DNA of 45,151 nucleotides from Verrucomicrobiota bacterium (GTDB lineage: Bacteria > Verrucomicrobiota > Verrucomicrobiia > Chthoniobacterales > UBA10450), in the NCBI GenBank assembly GCA_003221195.1, contig QHQO01000021.1, forward strand, positions 1 through 45,151, given 5' to 3'. Shown in pieces: positions 33,978-42,001 of the stretch. The notes under the pieces were generated by a model. The model was not told the origin of the DNA and did not search any database. It saw nothing but the letters and a program-made list of their open reading frames with translations. Position 1 is the first letter of the stretch. Every line of letters starts with the position of its first letter. A program made the position numbers and the translations under genes.

Positions 33978-34700
33978 CTACTCGAAAAAGGTTTCTTTGT
34001 TGGGGCGGAGATCGATTTCCAGACTCCATGCGCTGCGCTCTTGCTGGATAAGATCCCAATACGAATCCGCGATCGCCTCTGGCTTGAGTAGCGGTTCTTT
34101 GGCAGAGGGCTTATAGGTCCTGCGGACCTTCCGCGTATCGATTACACCATCGATGACGACGTGCGCGACGTGAACGCCTTTGGGCCCAAGCTCGACCGCG
34201 AGCGATTGCGCCAAGCCGCGCACGGCGAACTTTGCGCTACTGAATGCAACAGCCCCGCCGCGACCACGCACTGATGAAGTCGCGCCGGTAAAAATGATCG
34301 TGCCCTTTCCCCGCTTAATCATTTCGGGCGCGGCTTCACGCGCGCAGAGGAATGCGCCCAAAGCTGCGATTCGCCACGATCCTTCGAATTGATCCGGCGT
34401 GGTTTTCATCAAGCTTTCGCCGAGCGAACCACTTGCGTGCGAGATGAGAATCTCAACCGGGCCAAACTGACGACGCGCCTTGTCAAAACCTACGCTGACT
34501 TGCTTCGCATCAGAGACGTCTGTCGGGACGGCCAGGGCATGTGATCCAAGTTCTGCGGCGAGTTTGCCGATAAATTCCGGCGAACGAGCGAACATTCCTA
34601 CTCGGCAGCCTTCTCCCACGAGCTTGTGTGCCAGCGCTGCTCCGAGACCGGGGCCGACGCCAGCGACAATCGCCACGCGTTCGTGCCCCTTGTCAGTCAT
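33978..34700 (-). CDS. Short-chain dehydrogenase/reductase with Tyr-to-Phe active-site change
   Basis: A 240-residue Rossmann-fold protein. The cofactor motif is VAGVGPGLGAALAHKL (variant of TGxxxGxG), then ISHASGS in place of NNAG. The active site reads FTGATSSVRGRGGAVAF then SSAKFA: Ser and Lys are in place, but the Tyr of YxxxK is Phe. This change is shared by a known SDR subfamily, so it is probably ancestral rather than damage; catalysis may differ or be lost. ATG 34698-34700 (MTDKGHERVAIV) is preferred over one 6 codons upstream. It lies downstream of the hydroxylase-like gene, same strand, 72 bp apart. Confidence 0.87.
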   Translation of the reverse strand: MTDKGHERVAIVAGVGPGLGAALAHKLVGEGCRVGMFARSPEFIGKLAAELGSHALAVPTDVSDAKQVSVGFDKARRQFGPVEILISHASGSLGESLMKTTPDQFEGSWRIAALGAFLCAREAAPEMIKRGKGTIIFTGATSSVRGRGGAVAFSSAKFAVRGLAQSLAVELGPKGVHVAHVVIDGVIDTRKVRRTYKPSAKEPLLKPEAIADSYWDLIQQERSAWSLEIDLRPNKETFFE

Positions 34701-34772
34701 GCCGTTTCCTTTTCGCATTCACAGTGAGATTCAGGCGGGCCTGCCGTTCATTGAGCATTCGCCCGCCAAAAT

Positions 34773-35645
34773 CTACTCTGCCAGCTTTCCTGCCGATTGT
34801 GCCTCGCGCTTGGGAATATCGCCATTGGGCAATCGCCATTCGCGTTGTCGACGAAATGGTAATGCCAAGAGTTTCCAAAGCGTGAGTTCGTTTTCTTCAC
34901 GATACGCTGCGACGCCGATAGTAAGCGCGTCCTGTGGCACGTCGCGTCGCAGCGTGCGATGAAACTTGTCCCACCAACAAAAAATCGTGCCCCAATTTGA
35001 GTTGGTTTCACGTTGCACGATGGAATGATGAATCCCATGCATTCGCGGCGTGACGATGATTAAGTTCAAAATCCGTTCGACCTGAATTGGTAGTCGCCAG
35101 TTGGAATGATGAAAGAGTGTCGCGGTCTCAAGGGTGATGAAGAATATCACCAGCATCACAGGCCCGATGCCAATGATCATTACGGCAAGCGAAAGAAATC
35201 CGATGGAAAAAAACATCTCGCCAAAATGAAATCGCGCGGCGGTGGTCACGTCGAGGTCCAGATCGGTATGATGCACGTTATGAAACCGCCAGAATAGCGG
35301 CACCATGTGGTTGGCCCAGTGCCACCACCAATAAGCGTAATCCATCAGTAGAAACGTCGCGATGCCAGCAGCCCAACCCGGAACGGAAAGCCAGTTCAAC
35401 AGACCGATACGTCGATGTTCTGCCCAGATCGCCACCGCGATCGGAATTGGTAGCATGGCGAAGCGTACAATGCCAAAACCTGGGAGCGAGAGCACAAAAT
35501 TGCGCACCAGTCGGTTCACCACGCTAAAATGCTGGCGGCGCAGCGGGAAGCGCCATTGCAGCAAGAGCAGCACAAGAAAGATGCAAGCCAGCAGTGGCCG
35601 GCCGACATAATCCATCAAAGGAATCCTTGGCACGACCGGGGGCAT
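34773..35645 (-). CDS. Fatty acid hydroxylase / sterol desaturase family protein
   Basis: A 290-residue membrane protein with the di-iron histidine boxes of the family: HWANH, HNVHHTD, FHHSN and MHGIHHS. About four to five membrane helices are visible (ACIFLVLLLLQWRF; GIATFLLMDYAYWWWHW; MIIGIGPVMLVIFFITLE). Members hydroxylate or desaturate lipids. The substrate is unknown; a link to arsenolipids through the nearby ars genes is only a thought. The start could also be ATG at residue 11 (MDYVGRPLLA). Confidence 0.88.
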   Translation of the reverse strand: MPPVVPRIPLMDYVGRPLLACIFLVLLLLQWRFPLRRQHFSVVNRLVRNFVLSLPGFGIVRFAMLPIPIAVAIWAEHRRIGLLNWLSVPGWAAGIATFLLMDYAYWWWHWANHMVPLFWRFHNVHHTDLDLDVTTAARFHFGEMFFSIGFLSLAVMIIGIGPVMLVIFFITLETATLFHHSNWRLPIQVERILNLIIVTPRMHGIHHSIVQRETNSNWGTIFCWWDKFHRTLRRDVPQDALTIGVAAYREENELTLWKLLALPFRRQREWRLPNGDIPKREAQSAGKLAE

Positions 35646-35671
35646 AGCTGGTAAAAGACTTAAGTGTATCC

Positions 35672-35731
35672 CTCTTACTCCTATTCCTACTCGTTGAAAT
35701 CAGTCGAGCACAAGTACGAGCAAGATAAGAG
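35672..35731. repeat. Imperfect inverted microrepeat between hydroxylase and transglutaminase genes
   Basis: A pyrimidine-rich ctcttactcctattcctact at 35672-35691 is followed by an imperfect complement cgagcaagataagag at 35717-35731. It is similar in style to the other tandem-unit hairpins of the window but different in sequence. Confidence 0.4.
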
Positions 35732-35766
35732 AGACTAAGGCGGGTTGCCTGTAATTTGTCAGTACT

Positions 35767-36711
35767 TCAGGTGCCGGTGCGCCGGAATTTGAAAGTTGTT
35801 TCGGGCTTGACTACTTCGCCGTTCATCTCGAGCAGCGGGTAGGCGAGAAAATTAATCGGGCCACTCGCAGGCTCGGGATCGACGACCAGATCGCGCCCTT
35901 TGGTTAGTTCGAAACGATTAGCCGGATTATGCCCGAAATAGTAATTCGCCAGCTTTGAATTCTTCCACGCCTCGCTGATGTCAACGGGAACCCAGCGACC
36001 ATCTGCCAGGAATTCGGCCCAACAATGATAGCCATCGATCGTGCCCTCGTTTTTGTCAGCAGGAATGGTTGCACCGATCGCAAAGCGGGCCGGGATGCCG
36101 ATGCTGCGCGCCAATGCAATAAAATAGGCATGAAAATCCGTGCAGTTACCCGTTTGCGCGTCACATGCGTACATAGCGTCACCGCGACCCCAGCCGGTAC
36201 CTGATTTGTCGTAGCGCATTCGGCCCATAACGTGATCGTAAAGCGCTTTCGCACGTTCGAGATCATCGGTTTTTCCGGCCGTCGCTTTCTGAGCAAGCGT
36301 CCTGAAGGTTTCGTTGATGGGCACCAGTTTTTCCGGGCGAAGGTAATGCGCAGTTTCCGCTTCGGTTGCGGAATAGGAGACCTTCTCTTTGCGGACGACG
36401 CGGTAGCGGACCTCGACTGTTTTGCCGCTATCCGAAGGCTGCGGATAGATCACGCAAATATCATTGCCGTAATCGCGGTCCTGCACTTTTTCCCATTTCA
36501 TTGGGATACTCAGTTTTTCTTCGGTCACAGTTTGAAAAGCATCGGTCTTTGCGAGCGGGACCCAGACGCGGGTCTCGCCCTTGATCTCTGGAACTTTAAC
36601 TTGGTAGATGAATTCAAATTGATCTGTTCCTTTGATGATACCCGGATTATCCGCAGCGCGGTTCGCGACGGCTGCCGCCAGGAAAAATACCGGGATAGTC
36701 AGAAGTCGCAC
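35767..36711 (-). CDS. Transglutaminase-like protein, exported
   Basis: A 314-residue protein with a signal peptide if started at GTG 36709-36711 (MRLLTIPVFFLAAAVANRAA). A beta-sandwich region is followed by the transglutaminase-like core: Cys in TGNCTDFHAYFIALARSIGI, His in GYHCWAEF, Asp in PVDISEAW. Such bacterial proteins act as cysteine proteases or amide-bond-forming enzymes in the periplasm. The upstream ORF extension overlaps the preceding gene by 46 bp and lacks a signal, so the later start is preferred. It is probably co-transcribed with the small secreted protein 23 bp upstream. Confidence 0.87.
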   Translation of the reverse strand: MRLLTIPVFFLAAAVANRAADNPGIIKGTDQFEFIYQVKVPEIKGETRVWVPLAKTDAFQTVTEEKLSIPMKWEKVQDRDYGNDICVIYPQPSDSGKTVEVRYRVVRKEKVSYSATEAETAHYLRPEKLVPINETFRTLAQKATAGKTDDLERAKALYDHVMGRMRYDKSGTGWGRGDAMYACDAQTGNCTDFHAYFIALARSIGIPARFAIGATIPADKNEGTIDGYHCWAEFLADGRWVPVDISEAWKNSKLANYYFGHNPANRFELTKGRDLVVDPEPASGPINFLAYPLLEMNGEVVKPETTFKFRRTGT

Positions 36712-36734
36712 GGCGAGCGGGTCCGTTTGCAAGG

Positions 36735-37211
36735 TCAGCTCGCCGGCGCTTTGTGCCACGTGCCATTCTCTTCTTTCCAATTGTAAAGCGGCTTCCCGTC
36801 GATCTTGTGAACCGACGTCTCGGTGACGTTCATTTTGCCCGGCTGTCCAGTTAAAAAGAAGTCGATGTCGTACGTTTTGCCATCGGTAGCTTTCATATCG
36901 ACGCAGGCAAAGTACTTGCCTCCACCGAGATCCTGCAGGCGATCATCGTGTACTTTTACCAAATCGAGCGCGAGATCTTGGCCCTCGTGATTGACGTGAA
37001 ATTTCCCGTCAGGGCTCTTTTTGCTTTTCGCGTCGATATTTGTCTTGATGCCGGCAGAGATATCGGTCGTGCTGACATGTTTTGCCTCCGTACCTTGTTT
37101 TGGATGCTCGGTGGTCTTTTGGGGATGCTCCGGATGTTCCTGGGAAAAAACCAGCGCGGCCGGTGCGAAGAGCAGTGCAATAGCTGCCGTGATAATAAGT
37201 CTTAGGATCAT
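36735..37211 (-). CDS. Small secreted hypothetical protein
   Basis: A 158-residue protein with a clear signal peptide (MILRLIITAAIALLFAPAALVFS), a His/Pro-rich start to the mature part (QEHPEHPQKTTEHPKQG) and a compact beta-rich domain (DGKTYDIDFFLTGQPGKMNV; KIDGKPLYNWKE). No family name can be given. A good Shine-Dalgarno (ggagga) precedes the ATG. The His-rich stretch could bind metal. It is paired with the transglutaminase-like gene. Confidence 0.75.
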   Translation of the reverse strand: MILRLIITAAIALLFAPAALVFSQEHPEHPQKTTEHPKQGTEAKHVSTTDISAGIKTNIDAKSKKSPDGKFHVNHEGQDLALDLVKVHDDRLQDLGGGKYFACVDMKATDGKTYDIDFFLTGQPGKMNVTETSVHKIDGKPLYNWKEENGTWHKAPAS

Positions 37212-37375
37212 ATGAATTCCTCCGTTTTCGCTTCGTTTGTTGATAGTTGCATGGATGCTTCGTTAGTTTTCTGGCCTTGTGGCTGAGACAGCAAGGAGGT
37301 TCCTACTTCTACTTGTTGCGAGAGGCATCACGCAGCCGTTTTATTCCTCGGATTAATCTCCGTGGCAACCAATTG

Positions 37376-38080
37376 GTGAAAAGTACTCAAACGAAGGTCT
37401 CGATTATTGTCCCAGTCTTTAATGAGGCGCTACTTATACGCCCATTCCTTGAGCATTTGCGGGACCGAGCGGCAGAAGCGGAAATTATTGTCGCCGACGG
37501 CGGAAGCACCGATGACACACCTGATCTCAGTGTGGGCTTTTGCGATCAACTCGTCCGGAGTGAATCCAATCGGGGCGTACAAATGAATGCTGGGGCACGT
37601 GCCGCACATGGCGACATCCTTTGGTTTGTCCATGTCGATGCCGAAGTTCCGCGGGGATGTTTGCACGAGATCGAGCAGATCATGAATGACCCAAAGATAG
37701 CGGGAGGTTTTTTTCGAATTCGTTTGCCGCGAAGCTCCATTTATCGATTTACGGACGGCTTTGCGCATTATGCCGGGATCTTGCTGCGAATGCGATGTGG
37801 TGATCATGGGCTATTCTGTCGGCGCACGGCGTTCGTGCACGTGGGTGGCTTTCCAGAAGTGCCCCTAATGGAAGACGTGGAGTTTTTTCGCCTACTTCGA
37901 CGGCGCGGTCGCGTGATATGCAGCCAGAAGCGGATCTTGACGAGCCCGCGACGCTATGAAGCTGTTGGACGGGTGCGTTTGACTCTGGCTTACGGATTGA
38001 TCGCAATGCTTTACATTTTCGGTATCCCGCTGTCGAAGCTTGCGTCCCTCTATGGGCGAATATGCTGCAAAACAGTGTAG
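37376..38080 (+). CDS. Glycosyltransferase family 2, TIGR04283 type (arsenosugar-associated)
   Basis: A 234-residue GT-A enzyme. The N-terminus VSIIVPVFNEA, then IIVADGGSTDDT and the DxD equivalent WFVHVDAEVP, mark family 2. The stretches CGDHGLFCRRTAF and GGFPEVPLMEDVEFFRLL fit the TIGR04283 group, which databases name as an arsenosugar biosynthesis glycosyltransferase. A C-terminal hydrophobic stretch (LAYGLIAMLYIFGIPLS) may anchor it. ATG 37247 would add 43 residues unlike the family; TTG 37373 or GTG 37376 is more likely. It lies 5 kb from arsM-arsS. Confidence 0.8.
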   Translation: MKSTQTKVSIIVPVFNEALLIRPFLEHLRDRAAEAEIIVADGGSTDDTPDLSVGFCDQLVRSESNRGVQMNAGARAAHGDILWFVHVDAEVPRGCLHEIEQIMNDPKIAGGFFRIRLPRSSIYRFTDGFAHYAGILLRMRCGDHGLFCRRTAFVHVGGFPEVPLMEDVEFFRLLRRRGRVICSQKRILTSPRRYEAVGRVRLTLAYGLIAMLYIFGIPLSKLASLYGRICCKTV

Positions 38081-38189
38081 CCAGGATGACGGAATCGTGT
38101 GCTATCGCGTGGAAGCGGCCCGATGCGCCCGGTGAGGCCGCCTCATCCGTTTTCTATGTACAAGGAAAACAAATCAAAAGGAGGCAGTC

Positions 38190-38561
38190 ATGAAAATAAT
38201 GAGCCTGATTATTACTCTGGTCGCGACGACGGCGCTCATTGCTCTTGGGCAGGAAGGGACTGTGGAAGAGGTGAAGCACGGAGCGAAAAAAGCAGGGGAA
38301 ACAGTCAAAAACGGGCTTGAAACTGCGGGCAAAAAAACCAAGGAAGCTGCTGAAACAGTCGGAGAGAAAACGAAAGAAACGGCCCAGACTGTTGGCAGAA
38401 AGACCAAGGAAACCGCCCAAACTATCGGCGGAAAAACGAAGGAAAGTACCAGTTCGACTCACCGAAAATCCAAAAAGACATCGAGGAAGACCAAGACAGA
38501 AACCAGCGAGCAACAATCGACAAATCAGACGCCTAATACGCCAAGCCCCACCGATCGTTAG
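38190..38561 (+). CDS. LEA-like secreted repeat protein
   Basis: A 123-residue protein with a signal peptide (MKIMSLIITLVATTALIALG) followed by 11-residue repeats of the form KTKEtAqTvGx, as in group 3 late-embryogenesis-abundant proteins. Four clear units run from 38334 to 38465, and two weaker ones precede them. The tail is Ser/Thr/Lys-rich and disordered. Such proteins form amphipathic helices on drying and protect membranes. A strong Shine-Dalgarno (aaaaggagg, 38176-38184) lies 5 nt before the ATG, which suggests high expression. Confidence 0.75.
   Translation: MKIMSLIITLVATTALIALGQEGTVEEVKHGAKKAGETVKNGLETAGKKTKEAAETVGEKTKETAQTVGRKTKETAQTIGGKTKESTSSTHRKSKKTSRKTKTETSEQQSTNQTPNTPSPTDR
38334..38465 (+). 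repeat. 33-bp tandem repeats encoding 11-residue LEA-like units
   Basis: Four units of 33 bp at 38334, 38367, 38400 and 38433 encode KTKEAAETVGE, KTKETAQTVGR, KTKETAQTIGG and KTKESTSSTHR. The third base of codons differs between units, so the repeat is old or under protein-level selection. Confidence 0.8.
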
Positions 38562-38632
38562 AATCGAGCTCGCCTGTTCGACTCGCGCACTGGGCCACCT
38601 GAGGTTCCGCTTTCATCGGTTCTGTGATGTTG

Positions 38633-38670
38633 AGCGCTTCGGCTTTGCTCAGGATAGGCTGCGCGAAACG
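38633..38670. repeat. Possible dispersed repeat in the pdxJ upstream gap
   Basis: The segment that includes cttcggctttgctcagga and ggctgcgcgaaacg has the look of a repeat seen many times in related genomes. This rests on memory only. The 277-bp gap from 38562 to 38838 shows no gene otherwise. Confidence 0.3.
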
Positions 38671-38838
38671 TCTCTGGCCAGTATTGTTGCCGATCATGGC
38701 GGAAACGGTTTGAGATTCTTCTAACGCGACTGCTGGATCAGAATGGTAACACGCTTTACGATTTTGTTCGTTTCTGACTTGCTCAGTCCGATTGAGTGAG
38801 TCCTATTTGGCCGCGATTAGTCGAATTTTCCGAGTCAA

Positions 38839-39591
38839 ATGAGCGGTCTGCGCCTGGGCGTCAACATCGATCACGTAGCAACGCTGCGGCAGGCGCGGTA
38901 TGCGACGATGCCGGAATCCAAAAACGCGGAGCCTGATCCGCTCGTCGCCGCGCGAATGTGTGAGCAAGCAGGGGCCGGCGGGATCGTGGCCCATCTGCGT
39001 GCCGATCGCCGCCACATTCAAGACCGCGATATCGAGCGGCTGCGCCAGAATATCATGACCAAACTAAATCTGGAGATGGGCAATACGGAGGAGATTATCG
39101 ATATTGTGCTTCGGATTGTGCCGGATGAAGTCTGTCTTGTTCCGGAGAAGCGCGAGGAGATCACCACCGAAGGCGGACTCGATGTCATCGCAAATCGCAA
39201 GACATTGGAACCGACGGTGAAACGGCTTCAAACTTCTGGCATTAAAGTCAGCTTGTTTATCGATCCCACATTGGAGCAAGTCGATGCGGCAGCCGAGCTA
39301 GGCGTGGAAATGGTTGAACTACATACCGGGAGCTTGGCCAACGCGTTTACGGAAAAGATCCAAAAAGAAGAACTGGAACAACTGCGGGCCGCCGCGCGGG
39401 CCGCGGCTGAGTCACATCTTCAGGTCAACGCCGGTCATGGAATCAATTACAAAAATATCGAGCTTATCCATCAGGTCCCGTGTTTGACTGAGCTTAATAT
39501 TGGTCACTCCATCGTATCGCGGGCCGTCTGGGTCGGGCTTGAAACTGCGATAAAAGAAATGCTCGCGGCGATGAAAAATTATCCGGGATGA
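38839..39591 (+). CDS. pdxJ: Pyridoxine 5'-phosphate synthase
   Basis: A 250-residue TIM-barrel enzyme that condenses 1-deoxyxylulose 5-phosphate with 3-amino-2-oxopropyl phosphate to form pyridoxine 5'-phosphate. Diagnostic segments are LGVNIDHVATLRQAR, VAHLRADRRHIQDRD, CLVPEKREEITTEGG and VNAGHGINYKN. The length is normal. It overlaps acpS by 4 bp, the same pdxJ-acpS pair found in many bacteria. Confidence 0.97.
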   Translation: MSGLRLGVNIDHVATLRQARYATMPESKNAEPDPLVAARMCEQAGAGGIVAHLRADRRHIQDRDIERLRQNIMTKLNLEMGNTEEIIDIVLRIVPDEVCLVPEKREEITTEGGLDVIANRKTLEPTVKRLQTSGIKVSLFIDPTLEQVDAAAELGVEMVELHTGSLANAFTEKIQKEELEQLRAAARAAAESHLQVNAGHGINYKNIELIHQVPCLTELNIGHSIVSRAVWVGLETAIKEMLAAMKNYPG

Positions 39592-40004
39592 GCGTGATCG
39601 GTACCGGAGTCGATCTCGTCGAGTGCGCGCGTATCCAGCGATCCATCGATCGATTTGGCGATCGTTTTCTCCAACGTGTTTTCACCGACGGCGAGATTAA
39701 ATACTCGATGTCGATGAAATTCCCGGCGCGTCATCTGGCTGCGCGTTTCGCGGCAAAAGAGGCTGTTTCCAAGGCATTCGGCACCGGCATCGGCAAAGCA
39801 ATCGGTTGGCGCAATATCGACATCCAGAAAAAGCCGAGCGGCGAACCATTTCTCGTTTTCTCCGGACCGGCCAACGAACTCGCGACGCGACGCGGAGTCA
39901 CTGCCGCACTCGTTACGCTTAGCCATACCGAGCATCACGCAGTCGCCTGTGTCGTTCTGGAAGGTACGCCTTCTTCGCCGGGACAGAAGCTCGGAAGGTT
40001 TTAA
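39588..40004 (+). CDS. acpS: Holo-[acyl-carrier-protein] synthase
   Basis: A 138-residue phosphopantetheinyl transferase that activates acyl carrier protein. Motifs are IGTGVDLVECARI and FAAKEAVSKAFGTGIG with Glu and Lys in place; SHTEHHAVACVVLE ends the core. It starts within the pdxJ stop codon (ATGA overlap), so translation is coupled. Confidence 0.96.
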   Translation: MSVIGTGVDLVECARIQRSIDRFGDRFLQRVFTDGEIKYSMSMKFPARHLAARFAAKEAVSKAFGTGIGKAIGWRNIDIQKKPSGEPFLVFSGPANELATRRGVTAALVTLSHTEHHAVACVVLEGTPSSPGQKLGRF

Positions 40005-40032
40005 TAGACCACGATCGTTGCAAGGCCCCTTC

Positions 40033-40857
40033 ATGAGACCACATGCCATCCGCATCGCGTTTGTCATCATCGCTTTCGGGGCAGCCGCCGCCATTGCGAT
40101 TGGCGATATCGCGCACCGGGCCGCGGGGCGCCGGCTGCGTGAGGTGATTCTTTCGGAGCTTCAGCCTGTCGTCTTGAAGAATTGTACGTTGAAGCGCTTC
40201 GGCAGCGCCAACGATGGCGGATACCTGATGTGCGAGAATCTGATCCAGCCGCTCGATGCAGCATACTCGTACGGAGTTGGCAGCAACGATGATTGGGGGT
40301 GCGAACTGTCGCGGCGCTATCACGTGCCGGTGCATCAGTACGACTGTTTTGATCCTGCCCGGCCGACCTGTGACGGCGGGACGTTCGTGTTTCACAACGA
40401 ATGTGTCGGCAATCGCAGCGGCTATACGGGCTCGCATTTCTTCGACACACTGGAAAATCAGATCAGGAAGAACGGTGATACCGGCCGGCGCCTGATCATC
40501 AAGATGGACATTGAGGGTGGGGAATGGGATTCGCTACTCGCAGCTCCGGAGGATCTGCTGGCATCGATTCCTCAGATCACGATGGAGATGCACGGCTTCG
40601 ACAATCCGAAGATTGTCGAAGTGCTTCGGAAGCTGAAGCAAAACTTCTATCTTGTGAACCTCCATTTCAATAACTGGTCGTGTACGCCAAAGGCCGCGCC
40701 GCTCCCAGCATGGGCGTATCAGACGCACTGGGTAAACAAGCGCATCGGCGTGCCGAATACCGCGGCACCCTTTCCCGCACCGGTGAGCTCGCTAAACGCG
40801 CCCGACTCGCCGACATCGCCTGATTGTCAGTTGCACACAACGCGGTCGAAACACTGA
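40033..40857 (+). CDS. Membrane-anchored methyltransferase-like (FkbM-type) protein
   Basis: A 274-residue protein with one N-terminal membrane helix (IAFVIIAFGAAAAIAIG) and a soluble domain. AYSYGVGSNDDWGCELSRRY resembles motif I of SAM-dependent methyltransferases, YDCFDPARP the acidic loop, and IIKMDIEGGEWDSLL with MEMHGF the FkbM-like core. The substrate is unknown. The frame is open from 39949 inside acpS; ATG 40033 (MRPHAIRI) is the likely start, 28 bp after acpS. The Pro/Ser-rich tail has no known role. Confidence 0.7.
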   Translation: MRPHAIRIAFVIIAFGAAAAIAIGDIAHRAAGRRLREVILSELQPVVLKNCTLKRFGSANDGGYLMCENLIQPLDAAYSYGVGSNDDWGCELSRRYHVPVHQYDCFDPARPTCDGGTFVFHNECVGNRSGYTGSHFFDTLENQIRKNGDTGRRLIIKMDIEGGEWDSLLAAPEDLLASIPQITMEMHGFDNPKIVEVLRKLKQNFYLVNLHFNNWSCTPKAAPLPAWAYQTHWVNKRIGVPNTAAPFPAPVSSLNAPDSPTSPDCQLHTTRSKH

Positions 40858-40917
40858 GGCTCACGGTTGTGGTTCGAAAAATAATTTCTTAAGGGATAGA
40901 CGCGCGAACGCGAAACG

Positions 40918-40931
40918 GTCGCCGCGGCGAC
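40918..40931. repeat. 14-bp perfect palindrome upstream of the DUF1622 gene
   Basis: The sequence gtcgccgcggcgac sits 53 bp before ATG 40984, in a 126-bp gap. It could be an operator or a simple GC-rich hairpin. Confidence 0.3.
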
Positions 40932-40983
40932 TCTTCAACGCGTTGCTCACAAAGAACGTTGAAAGTCGGCCCGCTTTCCGGCT

Positions 40984-41355
40984 ATGAACGGTGCCATGGA
41001 ATATTTTCGGCACATCATGGAAGTGGTCGGCACTAGTGTGGATGGCGTGGGTGTATTCATTGTTGCAGTTGGCATGCTGGTTGCCACCGTGAGACTCGCA
41101 ACTCGTCGTTCACACGAGACTGGCAATTATTATTCCCTTTACCGGCAGGATGTAGGGCGTGCGATCCTGCTTGGCCTCGAGTTTCTGATTGCCGGCGACA
41201 TCATTCGGACCGTCGTTGTCGCGCCGACTCTGCAAAATGTGGTCGTCCTGGGAATGATCGTGCTTATCCGCACGTTTCTGAGTTTATCATTGCAATTGGA
41301 GATCGAAGGAAAATTGCCCTGGCGGCGGGAAGCCGTTCGCGGAAAACAGAATTGA
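40984..41355 (+). CDS. DUF1622 family membrane protein
   Basis: A 123-residue protein with three hydrophobic segments (GVGVFIVAVGMLVATVRLA; AILLGLEFLIAGDIIRTVVV; VVVLGMIVLIRTFLSLSL). The YRQDVGRAILLGLEFLIAGDI region and the ending LQLEIEGKLPW are typical of DUF1622. The function is unknown. ATG 40996 is an alternative start. It is convergent with the cytochrome c gene, 40 bp apart. Confidence 0.9.
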   Translation: MNGAMEYFRHIMEVVGTSVDGVGVFIVAVGMLVATVRLATRRSHETGNYYSLYRQDVGRAILLGLEFLIAGDIIRTVVVAPTLQNVVVLGMIVLIRTFLSLSLQLEIEGKLPWRREAVRGKQN

Positions 41356-41395
41356 CCTCGGCGCGGCGCGAAGTCTTGCGTAAATCACACCCTGA

Positions 41396-42001
41396 CTATT
41401 TCACGTCCGGGCGAGGATCAGGGACGAATCCATCGAAGTTCGGCATCTTGACATGCGGCAGGGTTCGCTCGTTCAGTTCGAAGTATTCCGATACGATGCC
41501 GTTCATCGCGAGAAGATACGCTGTCACCGCATAAACTTCGTCGGGCTTCAGGGAGCCGGGATTTTGATAGGGCATCGCGCGGTTCACATAATCCCATACC
41601 GTTGTCGCGTAGGGCCAGTAACTCCCGACTGTTGGCAACGGGTTGTTGCTTTTAAGCGTCTCTTTGCCACCAACGAGCGCTGGATACTCGTTCGTTCCTT
41701 CGCCGCGCAAACCGTGACACGCAACACAGCTTTGAAGGTAGATCGCGCGACCTCCCCTCGCGGTGCCACGACCCTTTGGCAAGGCCGTTCCTTTCGGGCC
41801 GACCAAATACTCGTGCCTGGCAAAATCCGTGGGCATTGCCGGACGGCCGAGACCGTAACGCCTAGTTTCCACAGCGGGGCTACCCCGTTTTTGCGAGTCG
41901 GTTTTTTCCGGTCCGGCCAGACAAGTGCGATTAGCGAAATTCGCACCGGTTGCGGTCAATGCGACCGCGGCGAGCACATAGACGATTTTGCGTTTACACA
42001 T
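41396..42001 (-). CDS. SoxD-like monohaem cytochrome c
   Basis: A 201-residue exported cytochrome c. It has a signal peptide (KIVYVLAAVALTATGANFA), a CVACH haem site followed by GLRGEGTN, and a distal Met in the NRAMPYQNPGSL segment. VWDYVNRAMPYQNPGSL and DEVYAVTAYLLAMNGIV match the SoxD/sulfite-dehydrogenase cytochrome type. It would accept electrons from the molybdoenzyme encoded just upstream, which it overlaps by 8 bp. It is intact although its partner gene is frameshifted. No other sox genes are in the window. Confidence 0.87.
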   Translation of the reverse strand: MCKRKIVYVLAAVALTATGANFANRTCLAGPEKTDSQKRGSPAVETRRYGLGRPAMPTDFARHEYLVGPKGTALPKGRGTARGGRAIYLQSCVACHGLRGEGTNEYPALVGGKETLKSNNPLPTVGSYWPYATTVWDYVNRAMPYQNPGSLKPDEVYAVTAYLLAMNGIVSEYFELNERTLPHVKMPNFDGFVPDPRPDVK

